DNA from: Rhizobiaceae bacterium
GTDB lineage: Bacteria; Pseudomonadota; Alphaproteobacteria; Rhizobiales; Rhizobiaceae
Length of the DNA: 40,602 nt
Assembly: GCA_016763155.1 (NCBI GenBank)
Contig: JAESUH010000030.1
Coordinates: 1-40,602 of the forward strand
Reading direction: 5' to 3'
The notes beneath the pieces were generated by a model, which saw only the letters and a program-made list of their open reading frames with translations, did not search any database and was not told where the DNA came from. The position numbers were made by a program, and so were the translations under genes. How positions within the stretch are numbered: position 1 is the stretch's first letter; each line of letters begins with the position of its first letter. Shown one piece after another: positions 26,891-37,707 of the stretch.

Positions 26891-28217
26891 TCGCAACCTT
26901 ACCGAAACGTTCCAAAGCACTATCAATTGAAATGGTTTCGCGCTCGTCTGTGGCACGAATTTTCACTTCAACTTCCCCATTGGCAATGCTGCGCGGGCCG
27001 ATAATGATTTGGACTGGCAGACCGATCAAATCCATCGTGGCAAATTTCGCCCCTGCTCTGCTGTCCGTGTCGTCATAGAGCACATCTTGACCAGCAGATT
27101 CGAGAGCCGCATATAATTTCTCAGATGCTTCATCGCAGGCGCTATCGCCGGGTTTCATATTGATCAGACCAACATCGAAGGGTGCAATGCTTGCTGGCCA
27201 CTGAATGCCGCGATCATCGTGGAATGCTTCCACGATCGCTGCCACAAGCCTGCTTGGGCCAATACCGTATGAACCCATATGCACAGGATGTTCCTTGCCA
27301 TCAGGCCCCATGACTTTGGCCTTCATGCTTTCAGAATATTTAGTGCCGAAATAGAAGATATGACCAACTTCAATGCCGCGAGCCGTGACTTTGTTTTCAT
27401 CAGGCATATCGGACCAGATGGTTTCATCATGCTTCTCATCGGTGCCGGAATATGGAGTGGTCCATTTATCAACGATTGATGCAATTGCATCGCCATCACT
27501 GAAATCAGTATCATTGCCCGGCACTTCCATATCCAGGAAGGTCTTGTCACAGAAGATTTCGCTCTCGCCCGTTTCGGCAAGCAGGATGAACTCGTGGCTC
27601 ATATCGCCCCCGATAGGCCCAGTATCAGCACGGGTTGGAATAACCTTAATGCCAAGGCGTTCAAAGGTTCGAAGATAGGCAACAAACATCCGGTTATATG
27701 CGGCACGCGCACCTGCCTCATCCAGATCAAAGGAATAAGCATCTTTCATCAGGAACTCACGCGAACGCATAACGCCAAAGCGAGGGCGCACTTCGTCGCG
27801 GAATTTCCACTGAATATGATAGAGGTTGAGCGGCAGGCTCTTATAAGAGCGCACATAGGAACGGAAAATCTCAGTCACCATTTCCTCATTGGTCGGGCCA
27901 AACAGCATATCACGGTCATGGCGATCTTTAATGCGCAGCATTTCCTTGCCATAATCGTCATAACGACCACTTTCGCGCCAAAGATCAGCCGATTGAATGG
28001 TCGGCATGAGTATTTCAACAGCCCCTGCTCGGTTTTGTTCTTCACGCACAATATCGGAAATTTTATTCAATACTTTGAGGCCCAAAGGCAGCCATGAATA
28101 AATTCCGGAAGACTGCTGGCGAATCATCCCCGCACGCAGCATCAGTCGGTGAGAAACAATCTCTGCTTCCTTTGGAGTTTCTTTAAGAATTGGCAGGAAA
28201 TAATTGGATAAACGCAT
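26883..28217 (-). CDS. proS: Prolyl-tRNA synthetase, short type lacking the editing insert
   Basis: Class II aminoacyl-tRNA synthetase charging tRNA-Pro. The 444-aa length and the lack of the roughly 180-residue INS editing domain between motifs 2 and 3 are typical of the alphaproteobacterial form; E. coli ProS is 572 aa. Motif 2 region [22 protein letters not shown], then [21 protein letters not shown]-like motif 3 ([17 protein letters not shown]), and a C-terminal anticodon-binding domain about 345-444. It heads the proS-lolC-lolD unit after a 403-bp gap. Confidence 0.95.
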   Translation of the reverse strand: MRLSNYFLPILKETPKEAEIVSHRLMLRAGMIRQQSSGIYSWLPLGLKVLNKISDIVREEQNRAGAVEILMPTIQSADLWRESGRYDDYGKEMLRIKDRHDRDMLFGPTNEEMVTEIFRSYVRSYKSLPLNLYHIQWKFRDEVRPRFGVMRSREFLMKDAYSFDLDEAGARAAYNRMFVAYLRTFERLGIKVIPTRADTGPIGGDMSHEFILLAETGESEIFCDKTFLDMEVPGNDTDFSDGDAIASIVDKWTTPYSGTDEKHDETIWSDMPDENKVTARGIEVGHIFYFGTKYSESMKAKVMGPDGKEHPVHMGSYGIGPSRLVAAIVEAFHDDRGIQWPASIAPFDVGLINMKPGDSACDEASEKLYAALESAGQDVLYDDTDSRAGAKFATMDLIGLPVQIIIGPRSIANGEVEVKIRATDERETISIDSALERFGKVANA

Positions 28218-28398
28218 TAATATCAGCCGAAAATAGTTTGTGAATCAGTTTGAGTATTACTCACTCGTATAAAGCCCTATTTTGAAGATCATACAAGTGC
28301 GCTCTCTTGCGTTGCATATGTGGCGAAAATACAGAATTAGAAATTATTTTACCCGCTATTTTAATCATACGGCAAAATTCCGGTAAATTTAACATGAC

Positions 28399-28585
28399 AG
28401 CCCCGCATCTATGTGCTTTATTTTGCGCAATTATAGAAATGGGGCTTACCCGTCATTGGTGCTGTCTATTCTTGGGAGGATGTGATCCAGGCGCGTTTAA
28501 TCCGCAGCCGGCGTTTATTTAAATGTTTCACTTTGTGTGGATCAAGACATGCAAACTCATAGCAAGGCTCCGGCCTTGCTTTTTT
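28399..28585 (+). ncRNA. Candidate small RNA with two structured domains and intrinsic terminator
   Basis: This plus-strand stretch has no credible protein frame but clear nested pairing. A long hairpin runs AGCCCC (28399-28404) with GGGGCT (28441-28446), TCTA with TAGA, and TGTGC (28412-28416) with GCGCA (28425-28429). A second domain is closed by TGATCCA (28483-28489) with TGGATCA (28538-28544), reinforced by ATGT/ACAT outside it. A strong terminator ends it. A weak TTAATC-N17-TAAATT promoter would start transcription close to 28399; TTGCGT-N17-TACAGA further up would give a longer RNA (about 28342). Hfq is encoded in the same window, so an Hfq-dependent RNA is possible. I recognise no known RNA family. 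Confidence 0.55.
28561..28585 (+). terminator. Rho-independent terminator
   Basis: AGCAAGGC, a TCCG tetraloop and GCCTTGCT form a perfect 8-bp GC-rich stem (28561-28580) followed by five T (28581-28585). The T tract exists only on the plus strand, although all neighbouring genes are on the minus strand. It therefore must end a plus-strand transcript that begins inside the 28218-28560 gap, which is the main evidence for the small RNA. Confidence 0.85.
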
Positions 28586-28620
28586 GTTGGCTAATCAACA
28601 ATTACCATGATTTCAATGAC

Positions 28621-28893
28621 TTATTGCAAATGCTCGGGAAACAGGCTTGGTATATTGTCGAGTGAAAAGCCAAAATAATTGGTAATGAGCCAATAAAGTC
28701 CATAAAATGCCAATGATAAAAGCGTGGTAATTATCAACTTCCGGCCAAATCTTGGATTGACCGGCGCGCCCGGTTCTGTTCCCGGAGTGATATCATTTGC
28801 TTCAGCTTGCGAGAGATTGCCATGAGGTAAAACCAGAAACAGCGTCATCCACCAGATGATAAAATAAACCGCGAAAGCTGTAAGAAATTCCAT
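28621..28893 (-). CDS. DUF1467 family membrane protein
   Basis: 90-aa protein with two membrane segments (about 5-23 and 52-72). The N-terminal FIIWWMTLFLVLPHG, the central PGTEPGAPVNPR and the second helix are the DUF1467 pattern. Function unknown. In alphaproteobacteria it sits between mce and proS, as here; it starts 4 nt after mce and is the last gene of the minus-strand run that begins with the nuo genes. Confidence 0.88.
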   Translation of the reverse strand: MEFLTAFAVYFIIWWMTLFLVLPHGNLSQAEANDITPGTEPGAPVNPRFGRKLIITTLLSLAFYGLYWLITNYFGFSLDNIPSLFPEHLQ

Positions 28894-28897
28894 AGGT

Positions 28898-29302
28898 TTA
28901 GACCTGTTCTAATTCAACCAAAGTGCCGCAAAAGTCTTTGGGATGTAAAAATAGCACCGGCTTGTTGTGGGCACCGTTTTTTGGTTCACCATTTCCAAGT
29001 ACCCGGGCACCTTTAGCAATCATTTGATCGCGGGCTACCAAAATATCATCTACTTCATAGCAAATATGATGAACGCCGCCAGAAGGGTTGCGTTCAATAA
29101 AGGCAGAAATCGGCGAATCTTCGCCCAAGGCTTCCAATAATTCAATCTTTGTATTGGGTAATTCGACAAAAACAACGGTCACGCCGTGTTCAGGCAGCGC
29201 CAAGGGTTCTGTAATGTTAGCTCCCAGCACATTGGCATAGATTTCAATTCCCGCTTTTAAATTAGGGACCGCAATTGCCACATGGTTCAGTCTGCCAATC
29301 AC
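28898..29302 (-). CDS. mce: Methylmalonyl-CoA epimerase
   Basis: Vicinal-oxygen-chelate fold metalloenzyme that interconverts (R)- and (S)-methylmalonyl-CoA in propionyl-CoA breakdown. 134 aa, family length. H7 in GRLNHVAIAVPN, the second His in GGVHHICYEVDDI and a C-terminal glutamate in TLVELE are the expected metal ligands and catalytic region; the LFLHPKDFCGTL motif is diagnostic. It begins 2 nt after rnj. Confidence 0.93.
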   Translation of the reverse strand: MIGRLNHVAIAVPNLKAGIEIYANVLGANITEPLALPEHGVTVVFVELPNTKIELLEALGEDSPISAFIERNPSGGVHHICYEVDDILVARDQMIAKGARVLGNGEPKNGAHNKPVLFLHPKDFCGTLVELEQV

Positions 29303-29304
29303 GT

Positions 29305-30975
29305 CTATTCCTTTACTTTGGCTACAAAGACGGTTGTTACCGGTCTTTTACCCCAATTATCACGCGCTGTCGCGCGAATTGCCCGGCGCACCGCCTCGCG
29401 CACCATTTCTTCGTTTTTCCGCTTGGCTGGCGGAATGCTTTTTATGGTGCCAATTGCAGTCTCATAAAGCACATTTTCAAAATCATCGCCGCTAGCAGTT
29501 TGATCTGGCAGGCCCTGAAGCGAAACATCGATATCGTCAGCAAGGTGCCCTTTCCTGTCCAGCACAATTGAAACTGCAACGTGGCCAGCAAAACTCAATC
29601 GCCGCCGCTCAACCACCCCAATCGCACCTTCTTCATCAATGACGTAGCCATCCATGAAAATACGCCCGAAAGGAACGTTATCAATAATTTCAGGGTTTCC
29701 CGGAGCAAGACGCACCATGTCGCCATTGCGGGTAGGCACCACTGAAGGAATGCCGTGTTCACCACCCAGCTTCGCTTGCGCCATCAAATGCGCAGCCTCG
29801 CCATGAACCGGGATCAGTATTTCCGGACGGGTCCAGTCATACATTTTTTTGAGTTCAATACGCCGTGGGTGACCAGATACATGCACCAATGTGTCGTCAT
29901 CTGTTATGATATCGATGCCCATTTCGATCAGACGGTTTTGAATCTCGATGATGGGTTTTTCATTGCCTGGAATAGTACGTGAGGAAAACACCACACGGTC
30001 GCCAGCTGCAAGATGAACATTTCGGGGTTCCTCGCGAGAGATTTTGGCGAGTGCAGCACGGCTTTCTCCCTGGGACCCTGTCAGAATAATGACAATCTCG
30101 CGCCGGTCAGTTGATGCAAATTCATCTTCCTCGATGAAATCCGGCATATCATCGAAATATCCAAGATCAGTAGCAACATCGACCACCCGGCGAATGGAGC
30201 TACCCATCAACATACATTTACGCCCTGCTTTGGCCGCAGCGCGTGCGATCGATCGGATACGTCCCACATTGGATGAAAAAGTGGTTATGGCCACACGTCC
30301 AGGAGATTGCTTGATCAGTTCTGCCAGACTTTCAGATACCGAAGCTTCCGTCGGCGAGGATCCTTCGCGCATGGCATTGGTAGAATCGCACATTAGCGCC
30401 AAGACACCCTCATCGCCTAAACGGGTAAATGCCTTTTCATCCGTTGGCGCACCAAGGGATGGCTCCGCATCAATCTTCCAGTCTCCAGTATGGATGATAC
30501 AACCAAGCGGCGTCTTGATGGCAAGCGATACGGGCTCAGGGATCGAGTGGGTAACCCAGACAGGTTCAATTTCAAACGGACCAACAGTAAATGCTTGTCC
30601 GGCTGAGTAATGGTTTATGGGCAGCTTTGGCGCTTCTTTTTCGTAAACGGCCTTTGCTTCCAGCATTCCTGAAGTAAACGGGGTGCAATAGATCGGCTTT
30701 CCCAATAATGGCCATAGGGCCAATATGGCACCGTAATGATCCTCGTGAGCATGGGTGATGATGATTGCTTTCAGCCTATCGCCCAATTCAATGGCGAAGC
30801 GGATATCTGGCAATACCAAATTCACGCCCGGCAGATCGGGGCCGGGAAAAGTAACTCCCAAATCCACCATGATCCAATCACGGTCGTGCTTTGGACCATA
30901 GCCGTATAAGGCTAGATTCATGCCAATCTCGCCAACCCCACCAAGGGGTACAAATACCAGTTCTGCCTGTTTCAT
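29305..30975 (-). CDS. rnj: Ribonuclease J
   Basis: Metallo-beta-lactamase/beta-CASP nuclease with 5'-3' exo- and endonuclease activity in mRNA decay and rRNA maturation. 556 aa. Zinc-binding HAHEDH at 75-80, further ligands in IIHTGDWKID, CDSTNA, the beta-CASP segment TTFSSNVGRI and GSQGE, and the VHVSGHPRR and PVHGEAAHL motifs, followed by a C-terminal domain ending in a basic helix (RKNEEMVREAVRRAIR). It starts 19 nt after birA. Alphaproteobacteria commonly carry RNase J beside RNase E. Confidence 0.95.
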   Translation of the reverse strand: MKQAELVFVPLGGVGEIGMNLALYGYGPKHDRDWIMVDLGVTFPGPDLPGVNLVLPDIRFAIELGDRLKAIIITHAHEDHYGAILALWPLLGKPIYCTPFTSGMLEAKAVYEKEAPKLPINHYSAGQAFTVGPFEIEPVWVTHSIPEPVSLAIKTPLGCIIHTGDWKIDAEPSLGAPTDEKAFTRLGDEGVLALMCDSTNAMREGSSPTEASVSESLAELIKQSPGRVAITTFSSNVGRIRSIARAAAKAGRKCMLMGSSIRRVVDVATDLGYFDDMPDFIEEDEFASTDRREIVIILTGSQGESRAALAKISREEPRNVHLAAGDRVVFSSRTIPGNEKPIIEIQNRLIEMGIDIITDDDTLVHVSGHPRRIELKKMYDWTRPEILIPVHGEAAHLMAQAKLGGEHGIPSVVPTRNGDMVRLAPGNPEIIDNVPFGRIFMDGYVIDEEGAIGVVERRRLSFAGHVAVSIVLDRKGHLADDIDVSLQGLPDQTASGDDFENVLYETAIGTIKSIPPAKRKNEEMVREAVRRAIRATARDNWGKRPVTTVFVAKVKE

Positions 30976-30994
30976 AATTTTTGATTTGCAGCCG

Positions 30995-31753
30995 TTAAAT
31001 AAAGATATCCGCCATGGATATCTGCTTTTTAATGCCGTTTTCCTGTTTTAGAATCAACATTCCATTTTCGTTGATTGTTTCAAATATTCCGGAGGTCTCT
31101 GTTTGACCCGGTATTTTCACCGTAATTTGTTTGCCTAATCCAATTGCATTTTTCAGCCATTCATCACGAATGTCGTCAAACCTGCGTCCCTCATCCCACT
31201 TATTTAGCAATTCGTCCATTTGTTGGGCGAGATGCAAGAATAACTGGTTGGCTGAAATATGAATTCCTTCGTGATGAAGATCGCCAGCGGGAGTAACGGT
31301 ATTTGATGGATGGGAGTTGCAATTGACGCCGATACCAATAATTACCGCCGTTTTACCATCAATAGTATGATTTTCAAGCAGTATGCCTGCACATTTCTTT
31401 TTGTTGACCAACACATCATTTGGCCATTTCAGCCGCAACTCACCTTGATGCGGAACCATATTTATAGCTTTTAACAAAGCAAGAGATACAACAAAGGTTA
31501 AACTGCTAAGCGTTACAGGGTCGGCATCTTTAGCCGGATTGACGAGCAAGAGTGAGGCAAAGAGGTTTCCCTCTTCCGATTGCCAGTCCCGCCCCCTGCT
31601 GCCGCGCGCAGCGGTTTGTACCTTTGAAGTGATCCATAACTTTCCCACATCCCCCGCCTCAGCAAGTTCGAGGCATTCAGTATTGGTAGAGGGAGTGGTG
31701 GCCAGTTCTATGTGGCGGTAGTTTTTAGGTAGTTTGATATCCGCCAGTGACAC
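30995..31753 (-). CDS. birA: Biotin-[acetyl-CoA-carboxylase] ligase, class I
   Basis: Attaches biotin to the carboxyl-carrier protein through biotinyl-AMP. 252 aa, with no N-terminal helix-turn-helix, so unlike E. coli BirA it is not a repressor. TPSTNTECLELAEAG, the nucleotide-binding loop AARGSRGRDWQSEEGNLF, LKWPNDVLV, KCAGILLE and VIIGIGVNCN are present, plus a small SH3-like C-terminal domain. The start is GTG at 31753, directly after the nuoN stop with no spacer. Location after nuoN is conserved in alphaproteobacteria. Confidence 0.94.
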   Translation of the reverse strand: MSLADIKLPKNYRHIELATTPSTNTECLELAEAGDVGKLWITSKVQTAARGSRGRDWQSEEGNLFASLLLVNPAKDADPVTLSSLTFVVSLALLKAINMVPHQGELRLKWPNDVLVNKKKCAGILLENHTIDGKTAVIIGIGVNCNSHPSNTVTPAGDLHHEGIHISANQLFLHLAQQMDELLNKWDEGRRFDDIRDEWLKNAIGLGKQITVKIPGQTETSGIFETINENGMLILKQENGIKKQISMADIFI

Positions 31754-33202
31754 CTAGAAGAACGAGGCCGCAGCAACAGAAGTTGCCTCGGATAATGGTC
31801 CTGCGATGAAGATATACAGCACTGTGAAGAGACCACTTGCAGCCACAACCAGTTTCAACTCGCCGGCCATTGGCACAAAGCTTTCTTCAGATTCGTCAAA
31901 CCAGATGATTTTGATAACGCGAAGATAATAAAAAGCACCAACCACACTGGCCAACACGCCCAATACAGCAAGGGCAATCAAATCGGCTTCAATTGCAGCG
32001 ACAAATACGAAATATTTGCCGAAGAACCCGGCCATGGGCGGTATCCCTGCGAGCGAGAACATTAATATGGTCAAGACGGTCGCCAATGCCGGATTGCTGG
32101 AACCAAGCCCCGCCAGATCGGAAATCTCCTCGGTTATCCCATCGCGCCTGCGCATAGCCATAATGCAGGCAAAAGTACCAAGGGTCATGGCGAGATATAT
32201 GAGCATATAGATGATAACGCCATTCACTCCGGCTTCTGTTCCGGCAGCTAATCCCACCAACGCAAACCCCATATGACCGATGGAGGAATACGCCATCAAT
32301 CGTTTGATATTGGTCTGGCCGATAGCAGCAAATGCCCCCAATGCCATGGATGCAATCGAGATGAATACGATGATTTGCTGCCAGTCTTGGGTGATCGGTT
32401 CAAAGGCACCGATTACCACCCGCACCAACAATGCCATTGCAGCAATTTTTGGCGCACCAGCAAAGAGTGCGGTGATGGGTGTAGGAGAACCTTCGTAAAC
32501 ATCAGGTGTCCACATGTGAAACGGTACAGCAGAGATTTTGAAAGCAAGTCCAGCCAGCAAGAAGACCAAGCCGAAGATCAGCCCGACGGAACGACCAGAG
32601 CCTGCCAGTGCCTGCGCGATGCCAGCAAAATCTGTGTGGCCGGTGAAACCATAAATCAGTGAAGCGCCATAGAGCAGCATTCCTGAGGATAAGGCACCGA
32701 GCACGAAATATTTCAATCCAGCTTCGGATGAACGCACGGAATCTCGATTGATCGAGGCCAGCACATAAAGTGCAAGAGATTGCATTTCCAGACCAAGATA
32801 AAGGGTAATCAAATCGTTGGCCGAGACCATCAACATCATGCCGACGGTAGAAAGTAAGACCAAAATTGGATACTCAAACCGCTCAAAACCTGAAATGCGG
32901 GCAAAGGTCACAGATACGGCAATAGCCACACCAGACCCAATCAACACAAGGGTCTTCATGAAGACTGCGAAAGGATCGAGAATGAATGCCCCGTGCATGG
33001 CTTCGCCGGTTCCTGTCATCCAGATCAACACAACCCCAGCAACGACCACAAGTGCAATGCTCAAGCCGGTAATCAGTGAGGTTGCCCCCTTGCCTGCATA
33101 GGCACCAACCATCAACAGGACCATTGCTCCGATCACCAGGATCAGTTCCGGCCCCAAAAGCATCAGGTTTGGCGTATCAAACAGTGTTGTAATAGCGTTC
33201 AT
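31754..33202 (-). CDS. nuoN: NADH-quinone oxidoreductase subunit N
   Basis: Antiporter-like proton-pumping subunit of respiratory complex I. 482 aa, about 14 membrane helices. It contains the conserved helix with the key glutamate ([15 protein letters not shown]), the broken-helix region [27 protein letters not shown]-type segment and [14 protein letters not shown]. Last gene of the nuo run, 23 nt after nuoM. Confidence 0.97.
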   Translation of the reverse strand: MNAITTLFDTPNLMLLGPELILVIGAMVLLMVGAYAGKGATSLITGLSIALVVVAGVVLIWMTGTGEAMHGAFILDPFAVFMKTLVLIGSGVAIAVSVTFARISGFERFEYPILVLLSTVGMMLMVSANDLITLYLGLEMQSLALYVLASINRDSVRSSEAGLKYFVLGALSSGMLLYGASLIYGFTGHTDFAGIAQALAGSGRSVGLIFGLVFLLAGLAFKISAVPFHMWTPDVYEGSPTPITALFAGAPKIAAMALLVRVVIGAFEPITQDWQQIIVFISIASMALGAFAAIGQTNIKRLMAYSSIGHMGFALVGLAAGTEAGVNGVIIYMLIYLAMTLGTFACIMAMRRRDGITEEISDLAGLGSSNPALATVLTILMFSLAGIPPMAGFFGKYFVFVAAIEADLIALAVLGVLASVVGAFYYLRVIKIIWFDESEESFVPMAGELKLVVAASGLFTVLYIFIAGPLSEATSVAAASFF

Positions 33203-33225
33203 GCTTCAATTCGCTTCTTTATTTA

Positions 33226-34719
33226 TCATTTAACGGCCGCAATGGCCGATTGATAATTGTTCACCAGTGCTTCCACAGAGGCATTGGTCACATCAAATAC
33301 CGGCATTGGATAAACGCCGTAGAATATGATCAAGACGATCAGTGGGTAGAGGATGACTTTTTCCCGGGTCGAAAGATCCAGAATGGATTTCAGGCTTTCT
33401 TTCTCAAGTGCACCAAAGACCACCCGACGATAAAGCCACAATGCATAGCCTGCAGAAAGGATAACGCCGGTGGTTGCAAATAGTGCCACCCAGCTATTGG
33501 CCTGGAATGCGCCCAGCAATGTCAGGAATTCGCCGACAAAACCAGCTGTACCCGGCAAGCCCACATTGGCCATGGTGAGTATCAAAAACACCACTGCAAA
33601 TTTAGGCATTCGGTTCACCAGCCCACCATAGGCCGAAATTTCTCGAGTATGCATCCGGTCATAGATAACGCCAACACAAAGGAAGAGCGCTCCGGAAACC
33701 AGCCCGTGAGCCAACATCTGATAGATCGAACCCTGAATACCATTCACGTTAAGCGCAAAAATACCCATGGTCACGTAGCCCATATGGGCCACTGAAGAAT
33801 AGGCAATCAGCTTTTTGATATCTTCCTGCATCAGCGCCACCAGTGAGGTGTAGATGATAGCAATCACGGAAATGATAAATACGAAATTCTGGAAGTCCAT
33901 GCTGGCCAATGGGAACATCGGAATTGAGAACCGAAGGAACCCGTAACCACCCATTTTAAGCAGCACACCAGCCAAAATAACAGAACCAGCTGTTGGTGCT
34001 TCCACGTGCGCATCTGGCAACCAAGTATGTACTGGCCACATTGGCATTTTGACCGCAAAGGAGGCAAAGAAAGCTAGCCATAACCAGGTTTGCATTTCCG
34101 CTGGAAAATCGAATACCAGCAATTCAGGAATGGACGTTGTACCCGCCTGCCAATACATCGCCATCATGGCAAGCAGCATCAGCACTGAGCCAATCAAAGT
34201 GTATAGGAAGAATTTAAAGCTCGCATAAACCCGGCGTTTACCGCCCCAAATTCCGATGATCAGGAACATTGGGATCAGGCCCGCTTCGAAGAAGATATAA
34301 AAGACCATCATATCCAGCGCGCAGAAGACGCCAATCATGAAGGTTTCCAATATCAGGAATGCGATCATATATTCTTTGACGCGCGTGTTGATGCTTTTCC
34401 AACTGGCCAAAATACACAGAGGCATAAGGAAGGTGGTCAGGATCACAAACAGCATGGAAATACCGTCCACACCCATATGATATTCCATAAAGCCCGGAAT
34501 CCAGCCAACCCGCTCGACGAATTGGAAGTCGGAACTGGAGTTATCGAATTTCAACCAGATATAGAGTGAAAGCAAAAACGTGAAGCTTGTGACAAACAGG
34601 GTCACATTGCGCACATTACGTTTTGCAGTTTCGCTATCCACCGGAATTAAGATCAGGAACATTGCGCCGATAAGAGGGGCAAAGGTGATCGTGGTGAGAA
34701 TTGGCCAGTCGCTGGTCAT
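33226..34719 (-). CDS. nuoM: NADH-quinone oxidoreductase subunit M
   Basis: Antiporter-like membrane subunit of complex I, 497 aa, about 14 helices. Diagnostic segments: [34 protein letters not shown] with the essential glutamate, [40 protein letters not shown] and the discontinuous helix near [12 protein letters not shown]. The ATG shares 1 nt with the nuoL stop (TGATG). Confidence 0.98.
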   Translation of the reverse strand: MTSDWPILTTITFAPLIGAMFLILIPVDSETAKRNVRNVTLFVTSFTFLLSLYIWLKFDNSSSDFQFVERVGWIPGFMEYHMGVDGISMLFVILTTFLMPLCILASWKSINTRVKEYMIAFLILETFMIGVFCALDMMVFYIFFEAGLIPMFLIIGIWGGKRRVYASFKFFLYTLIGSVLMLLAMMAMYWQAGTTSIPELLVFDFPAEMQTWLWLAFFASFAVKMPMWPVHTWLPDAHVEAPTAGSVILAGVLLKMGGYGFLRFSIPMFPLASMDFQNFVFIISVIAIIYTSLVALMQEDIKKLIAYSSVAHMGYVTMGIFALNVNGIQGSIYQMLAHGLVSGALFLCVGVIYDRMHTREISAYGGLVNRMPKFAVVFLILTMANVGLPGTAGFVGEFLTLLGAFQANSWVALFATTGVILSAGYALWLYRRVVFGALEKESLKSILDLSTREKVILYPLIVLIIFYGVYPMPVFDVTNASVEALVNNYQSAIAAVK

Positions 34720-36716
34720 CAGTGTGCTCCCCCGAACATGGTCCAGGTGATAAGGGCTGCAACCCCGATCAGCATTGCGAACGCATAGTGATAAACATAA
34801 CCGGATTGTAATTTGACCACACGATTGGTGATATCAAGCACACGTGCTGATATCCCATCGGGACCAAACCCATCAATTAACCAGCCATCGCCTTTTTTCC
34901 AAAGGAACCTGCCCAGCCATTTTAGAGGGTTTACGATGAGGAAATCATAGATCTCATCAAAATACCATTTATTGAGCAGGAACTGATAAAGCGCCGAATG
35001 CTGACGGGCCAGTTCCTTGGGAATGGATGGGTTTTTGATATACATCCAATAGGCCGTAAGGAAGCCAGTCACCATCATAACGAAGGGAGAAAGTTTCACC
35101 CATAAAGGCACATGATGGAATTCGGCCAGAATATGATTGTCAGGACCGGCAACCAATGCCTCACGCCAGAACCCATTGTACCAAGACTCATGATGTCCGC
35201 CAACTTCGTGACCGGTGAATGCTCCCATGAACAACACTCCAGCCAACAGCGCACCTGCAGCAAGAATGTATAGAGGGATCAACATCACATTAGGTGATTC
35301 ATGAATATGGTTCATCACATCGGCAGAAGCGCGAGGCTTGCCGTGGAAGGTCATGAAGATTAGACGCCAAGAATAAAAACTTGTGAAGAGTGCTGCAATT
35401 ACCAGCATGGCAAAGCCATATCCAGACATGGCATTTTGGGCCACATAAACACTTTCAATGATCGCATCTTTGGAGAAGAAACCAGCTGTACCGATAATCG
35501 TACCCGGAATACCAAGGCCCGTAAGAGCCACCGTACCGATGATCATCATCCAGTAGGTCTTTGGAATGTGTTTTCTCAAACCACCCATTTTGCGCATGTC
35601 TTGTTCATCAGATACCGCATGAATGACTGAACCTGCACCAAGGAACAACAGCGCTTTAAAGAAGGCGTGTGTGAAGAGGTGGAATATGGCAGCGCCATAG
35701 GCACCCACACCCAAGGCAACAAACATATAGCCCAGTTGAGAACAGGTAGAATAAGCGATCACTCGCTTAATATCATTTTGCACCAGACCCACGGTGGCTG
35801 CAAAGAATGCAGTGGTTGCACCGATGAAGGTAACGAAGGTAAGGGCAGTTTGTGAATGTTCAAACAGCGGTGACATACGAGCCACAAGGAATACACCAGC
35901 CGTCACCATAGTTGCAGCGTGAATGAGCGCAGAAACAGGCGTTGGTCCTTCCATCGCATCCGGCAACCAGGTGTGTAATAGGAACTGCGCCGATTTACCC
36001 ATGGCACCCATAAAGAGAAGCAAGCAAAGGGCGGTAAGTGCACCACCTGAATCCAGCTCATAACCAAACAGGCTCATGATTGGTTCGCCATTGCCCTCGG
36101 CAACAGAAGATACATTGGCAAATATCGTGGAGAATTCGACGGAGTCGAATAATACATAGATGCCGAAAATACCCAGCGCGAAACCGAAATCCCCTACCCG
36201 GTTGACGATAAATGCTTTCATTGCTGCAGCGTTGGCCGATGGTTTTTTGTACCAGAAGCCAATCAGCAGATAAGAAGCAAGGCCCACGCCTTCCCAGCCA
36301 AAGAACATTTGCAGAAGGTTATCGGAAGTTACCAACATCAACATCGCGAAGGTAAAGAGCGACAGATAGGCAAAGAAGCGTGAACGATGGGGATCGTGAT
36401 GCATATAGCCGATGGAATAAACGTGAACCAACGAAGACACCGTGTTGACCACCACCAGCATGACCACTGTCAGCGTATCAATGCGGAACGCCCAGTTTAC
36501 GTCTAGATTACCAGAGCTAAACCAGTGCATCACCTGAATGGTGAATGGTTCAGCATCGCTAAATGCGTGGGTTGCAAACGCTACCCAAGACAATATCGCC
36601 GCGATGATTAGAAATCCGGTGGTGATATATTCGGCGCCCTTGGCCCCAAGGGAACGACCGAACAACCCGGCCGTTAAGAAGCCTATCAGCGGCAGAAAGA
36701 CAATTGCGTGATACAT
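34719..36716 (-). CDS. nuoL: NADH-quinone oxidoreductase subunit L
   Basis: Most distal proton-pumping subunit of complex I, 665 aa. Motifs: [20 protein letters not shown] with the conserved glutamate, [25 protein letters not shown] and [16 protein letters not shown]. The C-terminal part contains the long lateral amphipathic helix and a last membrane segment ([15 protein letters not shown]). Length is within the family's range. It follows nuoK by 10 nt. Confidence 0.98.
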   Translation of the reverse strand: MYHAIVFLPLIGFLTAGLFGRSLGAKGAEYITTGFLIIAAILSWVAFATHAFSDAEPFTIQVMHWFSSGNLDVNWAFRIDTLTVVMLVVVNTVSSLVHVYSIGYMHHDPHRSRFFAYLSLFTFAMLMLVTSDNLLQMFFGWEGVGLASYLLIGFWYKKPSANAAAMKAFIVNRVGDFGFALGIFGIYVLFDSVEFSTIFANVSSVAEGNGEPIMSLFGYELDSGGALTALCLLLFMGAMGKSAQFLLHTWLPDAMEGPTPVSALIHAATMVTAGVFLVARMSPLFEHSQTALTFVTFIGATTAFFAATVGLVQNDIKRVIAYSTCSQLGYMFVALGVGAYGAAIFHLFTHAFFKALLFLGAGSVIHAVSDEQDMRKMGGLRKHIPKTYWMMIIGTVALTGLGIPGTIIGTAGFFSKDAIIESVYVAQNAMSGYGFAMLVIAALFTSFYSWRLIFMTFHGKPRASADVMNHIHESPNVMLIPLYILAAGALLAGVLFMGAFTGHEVGGHHESWYNGFWREALVAGPDNHILAEFHHVPLWVKLSPFVMMVTGFLTAYWMYIKNPSIPKELARQHSALYQFLLNKWYFDEIYDFLIVNPLKWLGRFLWKKGDGWLIDGFGPDGISARVLDITNRVVKLQSGYVYHYAFAMLIGVAALITWTMFGGAH

Positions 36717-36726
36717 TTATTTACCG

Positions 36727-37035
36727 TTAGCCCTTCATCACATTCACATCTTCAACCGCGATGGAACCACGGTTTCTGAAGAATACCACCAAAATGGCAA
36801 GACCAATGGAAGCCTCTGCGGCCGCCACAGTTAAAACCAACAATGCAAAAATCTGTCCAACCAGATCTCCTAGATGGTTTGAAAATGCCACGAAATTTAT
36901 ATTTACAGCCAACAGGATCAATTCGATCGACATCAAAATGATGATGACGTTTTTACGGTTGAGAAATATCCCCAACATCCCGATGGTAAACAGGACGGCG
37001 CCTAATGACAGATAATGAGTAAGTCCAATTTCCAT
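36727..37035 (-). CDS. nuoK: NADH-quinone oxidoreductase subunit K
   Basis: Small complex I membrane subunit in the proton-translocation path. 102 aa, three membrane helices. The family features are [19 protein letters not shown] with its essential glutamate and the second helix glutamate in [13 protein letters not shown]. It starts 4 nt after nuoJ. Confidence 0.98.
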   Translation of the reverse strand: MEIGLTHYLSLGAVLFTIGMLGIFLNRKNVIIILMSIELILLAVNINFVAFSNHLGDLVGQIFALLVLTVAAAEASIGLAILVVFFRNRGSIAVEDVNVMKG

Positions 37036-37039
37036 AGTT

Positions 37040-37654
37040 TTACAGCCCCTCGCCGGACTTCACCTTTCTCATTTCAACAGCACTTTCACGGCTGCGCGCA
37101 ACCTGTGTGCCGATATCCTGACGTTTCACATTTTCCCTGTGATGCAAGGTCAAAACAATTGCCCCGATCATTGCCACCAGCAAAATCAATCCGGCCAGCT
37201 GGAAGAAGAAAATGTAACGCGTGTAAAGCAAATTACCCAAAGCTTCGATGTTCGAAATCTGGTTTAAATCCGGTATCGGTTGAACCGCTTCGCCAACCGC
37301 ACCAGGCGCAAATGTCCAGGCACCAAGAACCATCAGCAGTTCGGCCAGAACAATCAGGCCGACCAACCCGCCCATAGGCAGATATTGCAGAAATCCTTCG
37401 CGCAGCTCAGCAAAATCCACATCCAACATCATCACAACGAAGAGGAACAGAACCGCCACAGCGCCCACATAAACCACAATCAGGAGCAGCGCCAAAAACT
37501 CAGCGCCGTTCAGCATGAATATGCCCGCAGCATTAACGAATGCCAGTATGAGGAACATCACCGCATGCACGGGATTGCGCGTAACAATCACCATGAATGC
37601 TGATGCAACCGTACCCATTGCAAACACATAGAAAAATATCGCCGTGAGACCCAT
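37040..37654 (-). CDS. nuoJ: NADH-quinone oxidoreductase subunit J
   Basis: Complex I membrane subunit, 204 aa, five membrane helices. Typical segments are [46 protein letters not shown] and the last helix [17 protein letters not shown] cytoplasmic tail of about 35 residues follows ([18 protein letters not shown]). It is separated from nuoI by 53 bp, the largest gap inside the nuo run; the gap contains a hairpin. Confidence 0.97.
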   Translation of the reverse strand: MGLTAIFFYVFAMGTVASAFMVIVTRNPVHAVMFLILAFVNAAGIFMLNGAEFLALLLIVVYVGAVAVLFLFVVMMLDVDFAELREGFLQYLPMGGLVGLIVLAELLMVLGAWTFAPGAVGEAVQPIPDLNQISNIEALGNLLYTRYIFFFQLAGLILLVAMIGAIVLTLHHRENVKRQDIGTQVARSRESAVEMRKVKSGEGL

Positions 37655-37680
37655 TATGGTCCTCTCAATTCATTTAGTTT

Positions 37681-37699
37681 AGCGCCCGAATTGGGTGCT
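37681..37699 (-). other. Hairpin in the nuoI-nuoJ spacer
   Basis: AGCGCCC (37681-37687) and GGGTGCT (37693-37699) pair with one mismatch around a 5-nt loop, 8 nt after the nuoI stop. No T tract follows on the minus strand, so termination is unlikely. A role in mRNA processing or stability is only an inference. Confidence 0.35.
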
Positions 37700-37707
37700 G
37701 ATTAGCC

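Noticed and set aside
26891-26956. 22-codon upstream extension of lolC/E
   Set aside because: It lies inside proS, and similarity begins after the ATG at 26890.
28261-28395. 44-codon minus-strand frame before proS
   Set aside because: Only a weak GGGG before the ATG, no recognisable features; kept out for lack of support.
28307-28522. 71-codon plus-strand frame in the proS upstream gap
   Set aside because: TTG start without a ribosome binding site, cysteine-rich unlikely composition, and it crosses the pairing regions of the RNA candidate.
30044-30610. 188-codon plus-strand frame opposite rnj
   Set aside because: Antisense shadow of RNase J.
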